Assembly (NCBI GenBank): GCA_905182985.1
Contig: CAJJDN010000150.1
Location: 62,001-126,000 of the forward strand
Length of the DNA stretch: 64,000 bases
Direction of reading: 5' to 3'
Origin: Paramecium sonneborni
Lineage: Eukaryota > Ciliophora > Oligohymenophorea > Peniculida > Parameciidae
Each line of letters starts with the position of its first letter. Position 1 is the first letter of the stretch. The position numbers were made by a program, and so were the translations under genes. The notes under the pieces are model-generated. The model did not search any database, was not told where the DNA came from, and saw nothing but the letters and a program-made list of their open reading frames with translations. Shown one piece after another: positions 10,714-23,882 of this stretch.

Positions 10714-12205
10714 ATGAGTGGAATGAGGAATTTTGAAAGATTGCAATTACAGTGGTTTGTGTGATGATAAAATAAATGATTTTATATTTAATAATAAATT
10801 AATGAATTTCATTACATTGAGATTTAAAGATTAAATTCTTGAAAAATAATATTAAGAAGTTAAAACAAAAAGGATTCGTAAACCAATTTACTTTGGAATT
10901 TATTCTTTTTGTTTTAGTCTAAACGCCTTTAAAATATTGAGAGACTTAATTTTGTAAGAGAATTGGCATCAGCTTTATATAAATTATATATTTTTAGCAT
11001 TTATGGTGTTATCAATGATATTGATAGTTAAAAATTAGAATTTCGTGAAACAAGCCCTAGTGATTTCAAATCTTGTATCTGGATTGCTTTAAATGAATTT
11101 TAATGAGTAACAGACAACAAAATAAGAATATTATTCTTTCGGTAGTAGTTTTGCTTAATTACAAGCAGCTTCATATTTTGTGTCAGACTTTTTAGATGGT
11201 ATATTATAAGTTGTTGGACATTTGATAATGAAAATTATGATTACATCACTGTAAACTCAAAAATTAGATGTTCTCTGTACAAGTTTTGCAATTACAGGAT
11301 CTGTATTCATTTTGGTTACAATTTATATTTGTGATTGCAGTTCCAGAAAATAATTTTTATCAACAGTATGTGAAAACATTTGGGATCAACAATTACCACA
11401 TATTATTAAAAGACCATTCATCAAACTTAGTTATTCAAATACTATAATAAATATATTGTAGAGTCATCTTATTATTGCATTTCCTAGTTTCTTAAGTGAT
11501 CAATGTGATGGATGTAATGGTAGATAATTTTTAAGAGAATGTTAAATTGATAAAGTTTCATTATCTAATTGTATACTAAAATAAAGCGATATTCTCAATA
11601 AGACTATTCAAGCAAGTTATAAATGTCATAGATTCAATATAAGAGTTTGTAAATATGGAGTGGAGAATATGAATTTACTTGTAATTTTGGAAAAAATTAT
11701 TACGATTACTTAAACTAAACCATTTCCAAATTAAGTTAGACAAGATCTTAATAGACAAATACGAATCAATCATTAAGAGTATTTACGTTTCTTTAATTGG
11801 GGATTACTTTCTCTTGTACTTCTCAACAATCATGAAATTAAAGATATTAAATTGTTCCTTATGATCAAAAGACTCAATAAGTCTTATCGCAATTATTTAC
11901 TACCAATTTAACTTTTCACTAAATCTCGTGAACTCTAATTTAAAACATATGCCAATTTATTGCGGATATTTCTTATTCAAATATACCACATATTAATTGA
12001 GCTCTATTCAAAATCTTATAAAATCAGAATTCAAGTTAAAGAATACGATGAATACATAGAATTACATATTCTGATCAAATCAAGTATGTTTCATACTCTT
12101 TATCAAAACAATGTGTTTATTTAAAATATAGAAAGATTTATTCTTTATGAACCTATGTCTTAGGATCTAAGAATACATCTCAGTAAACAATTATCTTTTA
12201 AATGA
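10714..12205 (+). CDS. multi-pass membrane protein, possible degenerate histidine-kinase end
   Basis: Open without TGA from 10802 to 12205 (467 codons from ATG 10802). A 22-nt intron (GTGGAA...AAAG after ATGA) would move the start to 10714 and give 489 aa. The N-terminal half carries hydrophobic segments, for example NYIFLAFMVLSMILIV and FAITGSVFILVTIYIC, and a cysteine cluster (FLSDQCDGCNG). The C-terminal part (LLRIFLIQIYHILIEL ... KIRIQVKEYDEYIELHI) resembles the secondary structure of a GHKL ATPase domain but lacks recognisable N, G1 and G2 boxes. Ciliates have many transmembrane hybrid histidine kinases. My suggestion of kinship is weak. Confidence 0.6.
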
Positions 12206-12769
12206 TTATTCTTGTTTTATGTAATGAATTTGTTGAAAGTGTTAATCACATTTTATTATTCAATTAATATCTTAATTTATAAATATTTTAATAACATATA
12301 TTTTATATCACAAATTATATTCTAACCATTTATTACCAAATATATTGAACATTAATTGAAAAATTAATATAAAGTACTATTTAATCTTGTTTATATGAGT
12401 ATTTCGAATAATTCTTCCCTTCAAAACATGACTATTATAAACACTATATATATAATTTATTTCGCCGTAATAAATACGAATTATATAAAATTTATTCTAC
12501 ATTTTCAGAATCAAATAATTAGATTTATGAAATTCTTATTCTTTTTTCCTTCTAAATTATCTCATCAATACTTTCATTATTTATTTCTTATATATGTTAT
12601 TTTGATCCATTTATTCATTATTGCTTCTAAAATTTCTTAATGAATTAAATGAATCTTGAATTGTTTCATTAACTTTTTCTAAAAATGTATTATAACATTG
12701 AATTTTGATTTTTAAGCTTATTTTTTATTATCATTTGTTTTTTTACTGTTCAGTATTGTCCTTTTCCAT
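12206..12769. other. no confident gene
   Basis: An 89-codon minus-strand frame (12577 to 12308, MKVLMRQFRRKKEQ...) exists, but its composition is not compelling and no similarity is apparent. Hydrophobic plus-strand frames here look like AT-rich noise. Confidence 0.3.
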
Positions 12770-13280
12770 AACCTAGATTATATATTAAGACTCGATTAAA
12801 GAAATAAATGATTTTTATAAACACTAAGCAATTATATTTTTTAAATAGAATTATGAAATACTAGAATACTATAAAAATATAAATAAAAATAATATTTTTT
12901 ATGGAAAAAGATCTCCATTTGTAAATTCAGTGTTGAAATGCTATAGAGGTAGCGGTTATCTTGATTTAATATTCATTAATGATTTTGGATAAAGATTTGT
13001 AAATTTTCATGGAGCAGCGGATAGATTTAATTTGCAACCAAATGTACCAATAAAATTTTTTGAAGTCTATTATCAATGCTAATAGGCTAAAGTTTCTGCA
13101 GAAAATAGAATATGTTTTGAATAAATTTAAGAAACAATAAAGGATGTTGCAAGTGAGAAATATAATATTTTTTTTAACAATGGAACGAAAAGTGGAAATA
13201 CATTATTAAGCAGGCTGTCTCTTGATAAATTAAATTATTCAGAAGTAGATAAGAATGAATTAAAAAGTCGTACAAATTGA
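12770..13280 (+). pseudogene. 5'-truncated gene fragment, repeated downstream
   Basis: Frame encoding YKNINKNNIFYGKRSPF, then CYRGSGYLDLIFINDFGQ and RFVNFHG..., ending at TGA 13278. A 24-nt intron-like segment (GTATTG...CCTAG) near 12760 can join one more short exon, but I find no start codon. The central ~45 residues recur at 13535-13660, so this is one of two copies of an unknown coding block. Family not recognised. Confidence 0.45.
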
Positions 13281-13534
13281 AAATATTAATAATTGATTTA
13301 CATAAATTAGAAATAATTTTCAGTCTTTCTAAAGAATTTATGTAAACTTAAAAAATTTCCTTGAAATTCTTCTCTGTTATTATAATTTGAAATAACAATA
13401 AAGGTTAGAGGGTCTTTTAATCCCAAAAACAAGAAGATTTACGCAAGTTTTTTTATAAAAATTTAATAAATTTTATTTAGTAGAATTAGGTAATTTGTAT
13501 TTATTAATAAATAATAAATATAATTTGGTAGAAC

Positions 13535-14342
<808 letters not shown>

Positions 14343-14946
14343 TTTATTTTATAATCATAAGTAAAAAAGGATTAAACATTTGAAGTTTAGATATTTTACC
14401 AATACATAATTAAAGTAAAATTTTTGTGTTGTTGTTTTTTTGATCAGAGATTTTATACATTTTTATTTAGAGATAAAATGATATTAAAAATATTATTTTA
14501 GAAATTGTTTAAATTAAAATATCTAGAATTTTTGTTAATTTTATATCAATTAACTTAATCATTGAAGAATGAAAAAAAAAAGTGAAAAAACAATAAAGAG
14601 AATATATGTTGAACTAAAAGAGTAAAGTGATGACCCTTTTAGGTAATTTTATATATATTCTTAAATATTAATGTGAATGTTATATTTATAATAAATTTAA
14701 GTTTAGTGGTTCTATATTAATTTAAATAAGAATTGAATAATTGATTTGAAATAAGATTCAGATATATTAATAAAAATCGTTTATTTGATAGTTAAGAAAG
14801 ATTGTTAAATAATTAGAGGATAATATAATTTTTGATGAATTATTTTTTTATAAAATAATTAATGGCAGAGTAGAATAATACATCTTTTGAATGGTATGTT
14901 CATGCAAAATTAAATATATTTGTTGTAATGTACTTAAATTATAAAC
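14343..14946. other. intergenic
   Basis: AT-rich. A short plus-strand frame from an ATG near 14569 (KTIKRIYVELKEQ) is too short and isolated to call. No RNA gene seen. Confidence 0.4.
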
Positions 14947-15454
14947 TCATTTCTTGGCTGGAGCTTTCTTTTAGGCTTAAGGCTTATCAGCAGCAGCAGC
15001 AGCAGCGGCAGCTTTTTAAGCAGCAACAACTTAAGCATTTACAGTGAAGATGTATTATTTTGAATTTTAATCTCCAGCTGGTACCAACAAACCTGATTTT
15101 GCAAAATGTCTAATGCATCTTCTTGCCAATGAACTTTAATAAGGAATTAAGAGACCAATAAATACCCATTTACTTTAAATTTATCTGATACTGTTGAGAC
15201 GGTGATCAATGAACCCATTTTTGGTAATTAGGTCTCAATTTATTTGTAGGATGTATTATCTAAAAACACGGCATTGTTTAATTTATCCTTTGCTCTTCCC
15301 TTAGTCCATTTCTAACCAAATTATCAAAACAACAATCTTACCTTCTTTGTTTATTTACTTCTTTAGGAAGCTGCTTTAGCAATCTAATCCTTGGTTTTCT
15401 TTTAACCTTATGTTGGTTGTTTTCCCTAAAAGATTATTTATAATGTATTACCAT
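14947..15454 (-). CDS. RPS25: small ribosomal subunit protein eS25
   Basis: Cytosolic 40S protein near the head/E-site region. Three introns: 15426-15451 (26 nt), 15312-15341 (30 nt) and 15134-15165 (32 nt), all with GTA starts. Exon 1 is only the start codon ATG. The resulting 139 aa begins MGKQPTQGQKK, then has KKKWTKGRAKDKLNNAVFLD, VSTVSDKFKVNGSLARRCIR and SGLLVPAGDQNSKQYIFT, the eS25 core. The C-terminus is extended by an alanine run (GCT repeats, + strand agcagc near 14990-15015) and lysines, longer than the usual 105-125 aa. Exon sum is integral. Confidence 0.92.
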
Positions 15455-16192
15455 GATTTTAAATCTTTAATAAAATTTTTTGAAAAAATTTTAATATATA
15501 TTAATGTAAAATCTCACTTATTCTCATGCAGATAAAATCAAAACAACTAAATTTATCCAAATAAGTTAAATCATTTAATCCTTTAAGAAAATCACAACTT
15601 AATATTAATTATATTAGTCAATATTATAATTTATAAAAATTTAATGAAATTTTGTGGCAAATAGCATTTATGAGTTACAAGATCATTCAAAAACTTTTTT
15701 TTATTTTAGATTTTTAAATTAATTTAAAACCAGAGTATAAAAGATAATCAAATCAGTTTTAATATGATATCAGATTAATTGAACAATTAAAAACATCATG
15801 GAAATCTAATAAAAAAATAGTAAGTTATATAATTAATTAATCGATGTAGAAAAATAATATGTTTTATTTAACAACTCTAAAACAATATATAGAAATTCAT
15901 ATTTATTAATTAAAAAATTTAGCATTGTGTAGAACTATAATAGAGAATAATAATAAAAAAGGATAAGAAAAATTGAGTAAACAATTAAAAAAAATAAACA
16001 AATGAAAATTAATTATCAATAATTGAATAATTTTAAAGTATGAAGAGATTAATTTAGGGTAATTAATATATGTTAATATTGATAATAATAAACAATTGTA
16101 GAAGTTTAGTATAAATGATTTGTAAAGGTATCGGGTGTAATTAATTAATATTTATATATAATCACATCTTATAATAATCTTTTTTTATAAAA
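15455..16192. other. intergenic between divergent genes
   Basis: About 740 bp, long for this genome, upstream of both eS25 and the CD36-like gene. It is very AT-rich and shows no convincing frame or structured RNA. It presumably holds both promoters. Confidence 0.5.
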
Positions 16193-19100
16193 ATGAACGA
16201 TAACTTGATTGATGAAGAAAACGAAGGTAATGTATAGGATAATAGAAAAAAACATATCAATTAATTATTGAGTACATGTTAAAAGGTTTCAATTGGATGT
16301 TTATCAATATTTGGATTGGGATTATTTATATTATCATTTTTTATGCCATCAATAATTGAAAATTAGATTAATGGTAAAGTGCCAGATTAAGTGATTTTGA
16401 CAGAAGATAATAGTGGTTTATGGGCAAAACTTCCAGGAGATTCTTAAGTTGATTTAATGAGAGTATTAACAGTCTATGAACCGACAAATTTACTTGACGT
16501 CATTTTTCGTGGGTAAAAACCAGAATTTATTGAACATTAAAATGTTTATTCATTAATTTAGGTTTAAGAATTTATTAATCGTACTTACACAGAAGACGGT
16601 AAAGAAGTTAGTAGTAATCGATTTGTAACATTTTAAGAGAAAAATGCTGAAGAAGGAACAAAATAATATGAAGTTTTAAATCCAGGATTATTTGGAGGTT
16701 GGTATTTAGGTACTCATTTATCAGAACCAAAATTATCATGGATGACTATTGGATAAGTACTGTAAAATTTGTACGAATAATTAGTGTTAAATATATACTA
16801 TTAAGGATTTCATTATTAATTTGTAAAAGATGAGGCATCTTCAAATGCTTTATTGAAAATGATAACAGATGAATAAAAACGAAAGGATATGTTTAATGAT
16901 CATTTTATGGGATTGGGAAACCCAGATACAATGGAAAATTGGGTTCGTTTGGGTTTAGAAGGACATGATTTTGGACCTGCAGGTTAATTATTAAAAGATT
17001 ACTTTGATCTAAATTAAGAATAAGTTAATGATATTAGAAAGGTAATAAGTTAACAAATTAAAGCTATAAATGTATCTGCAATGGCAAATAGTTATAAATG
17101 TAATCCTTATGGATAAGATCCTGATTAGAAGAAATATAAATATGATTGTGATGGTAAATATTTTACTGCTTTATAATGGTAATCAAGTGGTATTTCAGCT
17201 AATCCTCCACCAGGATTAGGAATATTGCCAACTGATTCTGTAAATTTTACTAATAATACTTTGCATGATTATATTGAAATTTCATATTTTTACAAAGGAG
17301 GAGAATTTAAACCTGATTATGGTTAAATGACATTCGATTTAGATTGGGCATATTAATTTTTAAATAGAAATTATGATTATCCTAATGGTGATTCTATGAA
17401 AGATGAAAATATTTTATAACATAAAGGAAATGTCGAGTTTATTTATGAAATTGGAGCTAAATTTGATAAAAGCAATAATTTAGAAGACTTGAAACCAATG
17501 TAAGAGAGATTTAAAATTGAATCATTAGAAATGACTCATGTTGTTTACAAATGGTTATAATAAATGGGAGTAAATTTTTCTTATAGAAAAAATTTGGATG
17601 GAAAGATTGATCATGGTGTAATAGGAATGTTTGCAAGTGAATCTATTTATTTTCACTTTAGAAATGTTAGTGAATTTTTATTACCTTTTTTAGTAAGTTA
17701 AGAAGTTGTATATAAGTAAAAATGGAGTGATTGTAAAACTATGTTTAGATAAAGTATTGGGAATATTGAAGATTAATAAGTTGAATCAATTTGCAAAAGT
17801 ATGGGATACTAATTAAATTATAATCATTTCATGACTTTATAATCATTATGTACATTTGGAGTTTATGGATATTAGTTATAGGAATTTGGAAAGAGTCATT
17901 AATTAAATACAAATTAAATTTTTGAGATATGTTCAGAGAAGGGTTCTAGTGACTAATCTTTTTAAGCTATTATAGAACTTGTACATTCAGAATTGAGATA
18001 AAAATACAAATGTTAATATAGTCACTGTTCTAAATAGGAATTAGCAATTAAATAATTTGCTAGATGTGAAATAACACTTAATCCACCTGCTTCATTAGAA
18101 AAGTAAATTAGTATTCATTATTGGAATAAAAAGATATTTCCTCGTCCTTTTGAATATGGGTATTTTATGTCAGAATTTAAGGACATTTTTATTAAAGATC
18201 CTCCTAAATTGTCAGATGATAAGGCTAAAAAGATATTACATTTTAAGGGAATATTTAATCCTTTAGCAATAACATCTGCATTTATTTATTAAAACAAACA
18301 TCCTAAATTTGAAAAGGAATTCAAAGATATATATTAAGTGGAAGAATATGAACATTTAACTTAATATTTACGTTTTGCTGCTATTTAAGGAGTGATGGGT
18401 GGAATGACAACTCCTAAGACTCCTAAAGATTTATTTTTTGGTTATTCTGAATAATTAGGAGAGGAATTAAAAAATAAAGATCCAGCTGGAAATGGAGATA
18501 AAGCTACAAATTCATGGGTAATGATGGGTGATCCAAATATGACAATGGCAGATAGTTAAAATTATCCATAAGTTTTATATACAGGGAAAGATAATTTAAC
18601 AATGACTAGATATATAAAGTCTATGAATAAATTTGATTATGCAATTGTAATTACATATTTAATATATAATTTAGTACAATTATTCATATTTTGATGGGAA
18701 TAAAACAATTACAAAATGGGAAAATCCTTGGAATGAAAAAGAGGATATAACTTCATCAACAGATGGAATTACTTTTAAGCCCTTTTTAGAATAATAAGAT
18801 ATAATTAGACTTTATGTTCCATAAATATATAGAGTTTGTAATAATTATAAATTATGATTTATAGTGGAAATGAAAGCAATAGGAGATGGACCATAAATAT
18901 ATGGATTAGATACTATAAGTTTTGAATTAGACATAGATAATCTTAATATTGATCCTAAATATTATAATTAATGGAATGGTACAATTAATTTAGAGAAACC
19001 ATTTAATGCTCCAGTAGTTGTATCTTTACCTCATTTCTATAAAAGTAAAAGTAACCTTAAAGATCTTATAATAATTAAAAACTAAAACGGACATCCTATT

Positions 19101-19451
19101 GTTGCAAATGAATATGATAAAATATATGCCAACATTGAGAAATTCTCTGGTGCTCCTTTATAAGCAGTTATTCAATTCATGATATCTATGAAAATTTAAA
19201 AGGATGAATTATTTAATAATGTGACTGAAGATATGGTATTACCTTTAATCACTTTATATAATTCAGGCAACTTCTCTGAACAAGGAGTTAAAGATAATTT
19301 TGGAGATCTCAAGTTTGGATTATCTATAATCAATTGGGGTTGGTACTTAATTATGAGTATTGGTATTATTATGATTTTGGGTGCAGCACTTATTATCGTA
19401 ATAGCTAAGTACAAAAAGACTTAAGTAGTATCAGTCATCAGTGATTTATGA
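16193..19451 (+). CDS. CD36/LIMP-2 family (scavenger receptor B) membrane protein, very large
   Basis: Predicted 1,067 aa with two introns (18647-18674, 28 nt; 18838-18864, 27 nt) and an integral frame. Topology is that of CD36 proteins: an N-terminal TM at about residues 35-58 (SIFGLGLFILSFFMPS), a huge luminal/extracellular loop, and a C-terminal TM (WYLIMSIGIIMILGAALIIV) followed by a short basic tail. Family-like features include TNLLDVIFRG near the N-terminus, cysteine-rich segments near the middle, and PVVVSLPHFYKS near residue 900. The loop is about twice the usual ~400 residues. Likely binds lipid or lipoprotein ligands at the surface or in endolysosomes; substrate not predictable. 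No internal TGA over ~820 codons before the first intron. Confidence 0.8.
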
Positions 19452-19515
19452 TATATTTAATAAATTACAAAATATTTATAGTTTGGAAATTATAATTATA
19501 CAATTATTATAAATT

Positions 19516-21952
19516 ATGGGAAACAAAGAACTCAAATTACTTAATTACAATTCATAAGACCCAGATTTAATCTAATTTAGATAATTGTACATGCGCTATC
19601 CTAAATCTAATAAACTCAATAAATCATAATTCATTTCAAATACTTAAGAGCTTCTTGAATATGAAATTCTCATTCATAATGAAGCTTTTTCAGAAGTTTT
19701 TGAGCGTAATCATTACATCAATCTCAAAAAGACATAAATGAAAGTCGATATTGATTTCACTAGATTTTGCAGTGGTTTTCATGGACAACAAATGAGATTA
19801 TTAGGTTATAATACACTATTAAATGAAAAAAAATCCATTGGTAAATTTATGCGTCTTAAAGACTTTGTTGAACTTGTAACAGATAATTAAAAGATTAGAA
19901 TTTTAGATTTAAGCGATCACTCTTTTTAATTCACTCGCAAACTTAACCCAGAAGATAAACTACGAATAGAATATAGATATATACTTAAGCACGAAATTCT
20001 ATAAAATAATGTTCGCATACTATGTTTGTAACTCAATCCAGAATGTCCTTATAAAATTTCAATCACTACCCCAGAACTTTAATCTGTTATATCCCCCACT
20101 CATAAATTATAGATAAATGATAACCATATTTAGTGTAATTTTAATAAGGGAACAGATTCCTCTTTATTTATTTTATTATTTACAATAAAGACAGAATTGA
20201 TATGTACGAAAATACAATTTGGTGCTCCAGGATATTCAATTAATTAAAAATATTGTATGTATTTAAATCTACCATTACCTACTATAATGTATGATGAAAT
20301 GATTTATTTTAATTGTGAAGATCCTCAAAAAAATTAAGAATAGGAAACAATGGAATCAATGCCTTCTTATTCAAGTATTAGTCCGGAATCAATAAATTAG
20401 CATAATTGGCCTTATTTTTTCAATATAACTCCAATAACAAATTAAAGAAATATAACATTTTTTTTAGATCAGAGTAATTCAATGGAGGGAACAAAAATAA
20501 CATTAGCTAAATAAGGATTATAATTATTTATAAGATCTTTACCATCAGAATGTTATTTCAATATTTATAGTTTTGGAAGTAAATGGAGAAAGATGTTTTA
20601 AACTTATTAAAAGATATGTGAGCCAGTTTTAAAATAATGTGAAAGAGAGATAAAAATGATGGAAGGTAATATGGGAAGCACTTTTTTATTAGGTGCAATG
20701 AATGATGCATTATTGAATTCAGTAAAATCATCAGATACAACATGGTTTATATTAACAGATGGTCGTATAGCAGAGATTGAAGAGATATTTACTTTATTGA
20801 AATAAAATGCTCATATAAGGGTATATTCTTTAGGATTTGGATTAGAATTTGATTAAGAAATAGTAGAATAATTAGCGAGTTTAACAAATGGAAGGTAAGA
20901 ATATAATATTTATATGTTATAGTTGTACTTTCTGTGAAAATATTTAATCATTAAATTCATAAATGATTTAATTGTTGTAATAGGCATTATTGCCAAAATT
21001 TAAAATGAATGTAAAATTTGATAATCATATGCATATTACAACAATGTTTCCGAGTCCAAATAGACCTTAAAGAGAATTACTTTGTTATTTAGATAATTAG
21101 TAATTGTAAGAGTAATCAGAAATTGAATTAGAAATTAGTTTTGGAAATGAAAATGAACCTCAAGTTATTTAATAATATAAGTACAATATTAAAGATACTT
21201 AAACCAATTATTTATTACATCTCTATGGTTATATATAAATTTTAGAGAAGATTTTGGACGAAATTTGGTATTCAGATTAAATATCTACAGTGTTAAGTAA
21301 CTAAATAAAGAATTAATTTGATATAAATAATCCATTATTATTGTTGTTTTTTAATCCTCTTAATATTTTGATGATTGATAATTGTGCTGTGATTTGTAAT
21401 ATTAATATTGAAAATCTATAGAAGGTAATAAATGAATAAAAGAAATCAAGAGATTATTTAGGTTTACTGTTGTAATATATAAGTGAATAAACATATGAGT
21501 AAGCTATTAAATGTATAAATGCAAATGAGAAAATATGTGAATAATCTATTTCTATTGAAATGGGTTCTAGTTATACATAGGCTAATTAAGATTATTTAAT
21601 TAAAGTAATTTAAACTTAATAAATTGATGGATCTTTTATGGATTAAGAAGCACTTGCATTAGTTTGTCCAAGCAAATCAATGAATGCAATTTTAGCTAAA
21701 ATGCCAGAATCTAATTAAAGTTAAAGTCTGGTTAATGGAAGATAAACATAATAATTACCAGATTTCCTTTTAACTTAAATCTGGGTTACTGCTTTAGTCA
21801 TTGCATATTTAAAAAAGTACTAAAGATAATAAAGAGGATAATGGATCATAATTTATATTAAAGCTATTAATTTTATTAAACAATATTTAAAGAATTGGTA
21901 ATCCTTACTTTACAAAGCCAGAATTGAATTAATTAATGCAGGTCTTAAATGA
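19516..21952 (+). CDS. von Willebrand factor A domain protein (VWA5-like)
   Basis: Predicted 802 aa. One 28-nt intron (20895-20922, GTAAGA...TATAG); integral frame. The VWA domain starts near residue 315 with FFLDQSNSMEGTKITLAKQ, a DxSxS MIDAS motif that is intact. It continues with GNMGSTFLLGAMNDAL and WFILTDGRIAE. The C-terminal part ends with WVTALVIAYLKK followed by a basic helix, like the tail of VWA5A/inter-alpha-trypsin-related proteins. The N-terminal 300 residues occupy the place of the VIT domain of that family but I see no clear VIT motif. Probably a cytosolic metal-dependent adhesion-type scaffold. It ends 35 bp from the convergent carboxypeptidase-like gene. Confidence 0.75.
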
Positions 21953-21987
21953 AAACAAAAATATTTATTGATAATCAATTAATTCAT

Positions 21988-22407
21988 TCATTATCTTTGC
22001 CTATTATATTTGAACACTTAATATTATGTAAATGTTTATAACTTAGTTTATGATAAAGTTTTTCTTTTATTGCTTTAGCTACTTGACAAATTTGAATATT
22101 TTTCAAAAATCTATTCTCTGCTTGGTAAAAAGGGACTCTTTAAAATTATTTTATCTTAATGACTTTATGAATGAGATTCAGAATGCTAATGATAATATGA
22201 TTTCTTTTTTAATGATTGTTTTTCAAGAAGACTATGTTGAATATCTTTACTTATTTATGTTTTTATTTTCACATAAGATAATTCAGAACGATGTGTTAAA
22301 TCTTTCCATTCTAAGTTTTTTAATTGATTTACTGATTCTTACTCTTTAACTGATGAATTTATAGTCTATAATAGATTCTATAATTAATTTTATGAATTTA
22401 GATTTAA

Positions 22408-22456
<49 letters not shown>

Positions 22457-23882
22457 ATGCTCTATTTCTTAGATTAGAGATTGTAAAAGAAATTATCTAA
22501 AATATCATCTTCATGATCTGTTTCACTTTTATAACTTATATTATCTGTATTCTATTATTAAATTGATTACAAAGCCTTTATTATAAGTTATGCCTATTCC
22601 TAATAATTCACTTAATTTTAACTAATGAATATCTTGGCATATATCTTAAATCTTGAACTAATATCATGAATTTCTAAATTTCTTTTTCTTTGTGGTAATC
22701 CACAATTAAATTTCATAGAACTCACTACATGAGGTCTTTCATGCATTCTTAATTCACTGCCAATAATTAGCATATTTACATTGCAATTTACACATTCTCT
22801 ATACCTAAAACACTTTTTATTTCTGGACACACACTAGAATTGATATATTAATAATTCGAACATAAATCTTTTCCACTCAAATTACATCTAGAATTACCTA
22901 ACACAACACCATCAGGATTAAGCATTGGTATCACAATTACATTTAATTAAGTTAGCATCAATTACTTTATTAATTCTTCTGCTAAATATGAAGTATTTGC
23001 ATCTATTGGTCTTATTCTAGCAACTATTAAAATAAGTGGTCCATGTTATTTTTAAAACCAATAATAAATTGGATATTATAATCTAGACAATCCTAATTGT
23101 CCATATTATTCATTTTATCTTAACTTAATTAATTAAAATGGTTTCTAAAAACTTATAATAAAACTTTCATAAGAAGATTTAATTTCAAAAGAACATTATG
23201 CAAAGTAAGTATCTTTACGTTTAATATTTGTAAATGAATAATGAGAAGGTACAAATAATTCATGATTATCAGAAACTCTCAATACATGTACATCTCTATT
23301 CTTTTCTAGAGCTCTCAAATTTATTATATTCACTTTTATATTCATTCTTTTAAATGCATATATTTTCAACCCAAAAGAAAACCATTTACAAAAACCATGA
23401 GAATTTGTATCTGATTTCAATACTATCTTTACTGTGTCATTTTTGCAATAATAGATTTCTTAAACATTACATCCTTCAAATCCTCCAAAAACTTCATAAT
23501 CTCTTGGATGATTGGCATCGTATTTATATTTTTAATCTTTTAAACTTTCCACTAATTCTGAAATATTTTTTATAGGTATATAATTTTATTTACAAATGTT
23601 TTCCTTTACTTCAATATTGAAATCTTCATAGTATATCAAATTTGATGAATTATTTGGAGACATGACTCCTTATAATTAATCACTATTAATAGCACTAATT
23701 CTCTAACTGATATTTCCCTTCGTCAGTTTTTAATTTTATTAACTGTTAATTGTAAATGTTCTCTTTGTTAATCTCTCCTAATACTATTCTTCTCCTAATT
23801 TCATCTAAATAAATTTTGGTTTTGGATCATCTGGTAAACCAATTTAAATTGGAAGAGGTTTTGAAATTCGATTATAAAACAT
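21988..23882 (-). CDS. cytosolic carboxypeptidase-like (M14) protein, catalytic residues lost
   Basis: Predicted 623 aa, one 23-nt intron (22757-22779), integral frame. Residues ~130-260 match the CCP/AGBL N-domain ([31 protein letters not shown]). The M14 domain keeps [20 protein letters not shown]. The first zinc motif, normally RVHPGET, reads [12 protein letters not shown], so His and Glu ligands are Arg and Asp. The segment bearing the third ligand (DxHGHS) is absent, replaced by unrelated basic sequence. A Gln run (TAA repeat) near residue 480 is followed by a Q/S/K-rich tail to TGA 21988. CCPs remove polyglutamate from tubulin; this copy should be inactive, and may act as a pseudoenzyme or be decaying. 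Confidence 0.7.
22405..22456. repeat. (ATT)n microsatellite coding polyQ on the minus strand
   Basis: About 17 perfect ATT units. In the carboxypeptidase-like frame they read TAA repeatedly, giving a glutamine tract just upstream of its low-complexity tail. Confidence 0.85.

Noticed and set aside
14569..14680. Short frame resembling the N-terminus of a ubiquitin-conjugating enzyme (KTIKRIYVELKEQSDDP)
   Set aside because: Only ~35 codons, no active-site region, no splice continuation found.
22050..22349. 99-codon hydrophobic plus-strand frame
   Set aside because: It lies wholly inside the minus-strand carboxypeptidase-like tail, which runs to 21988 with an integral exon sum.
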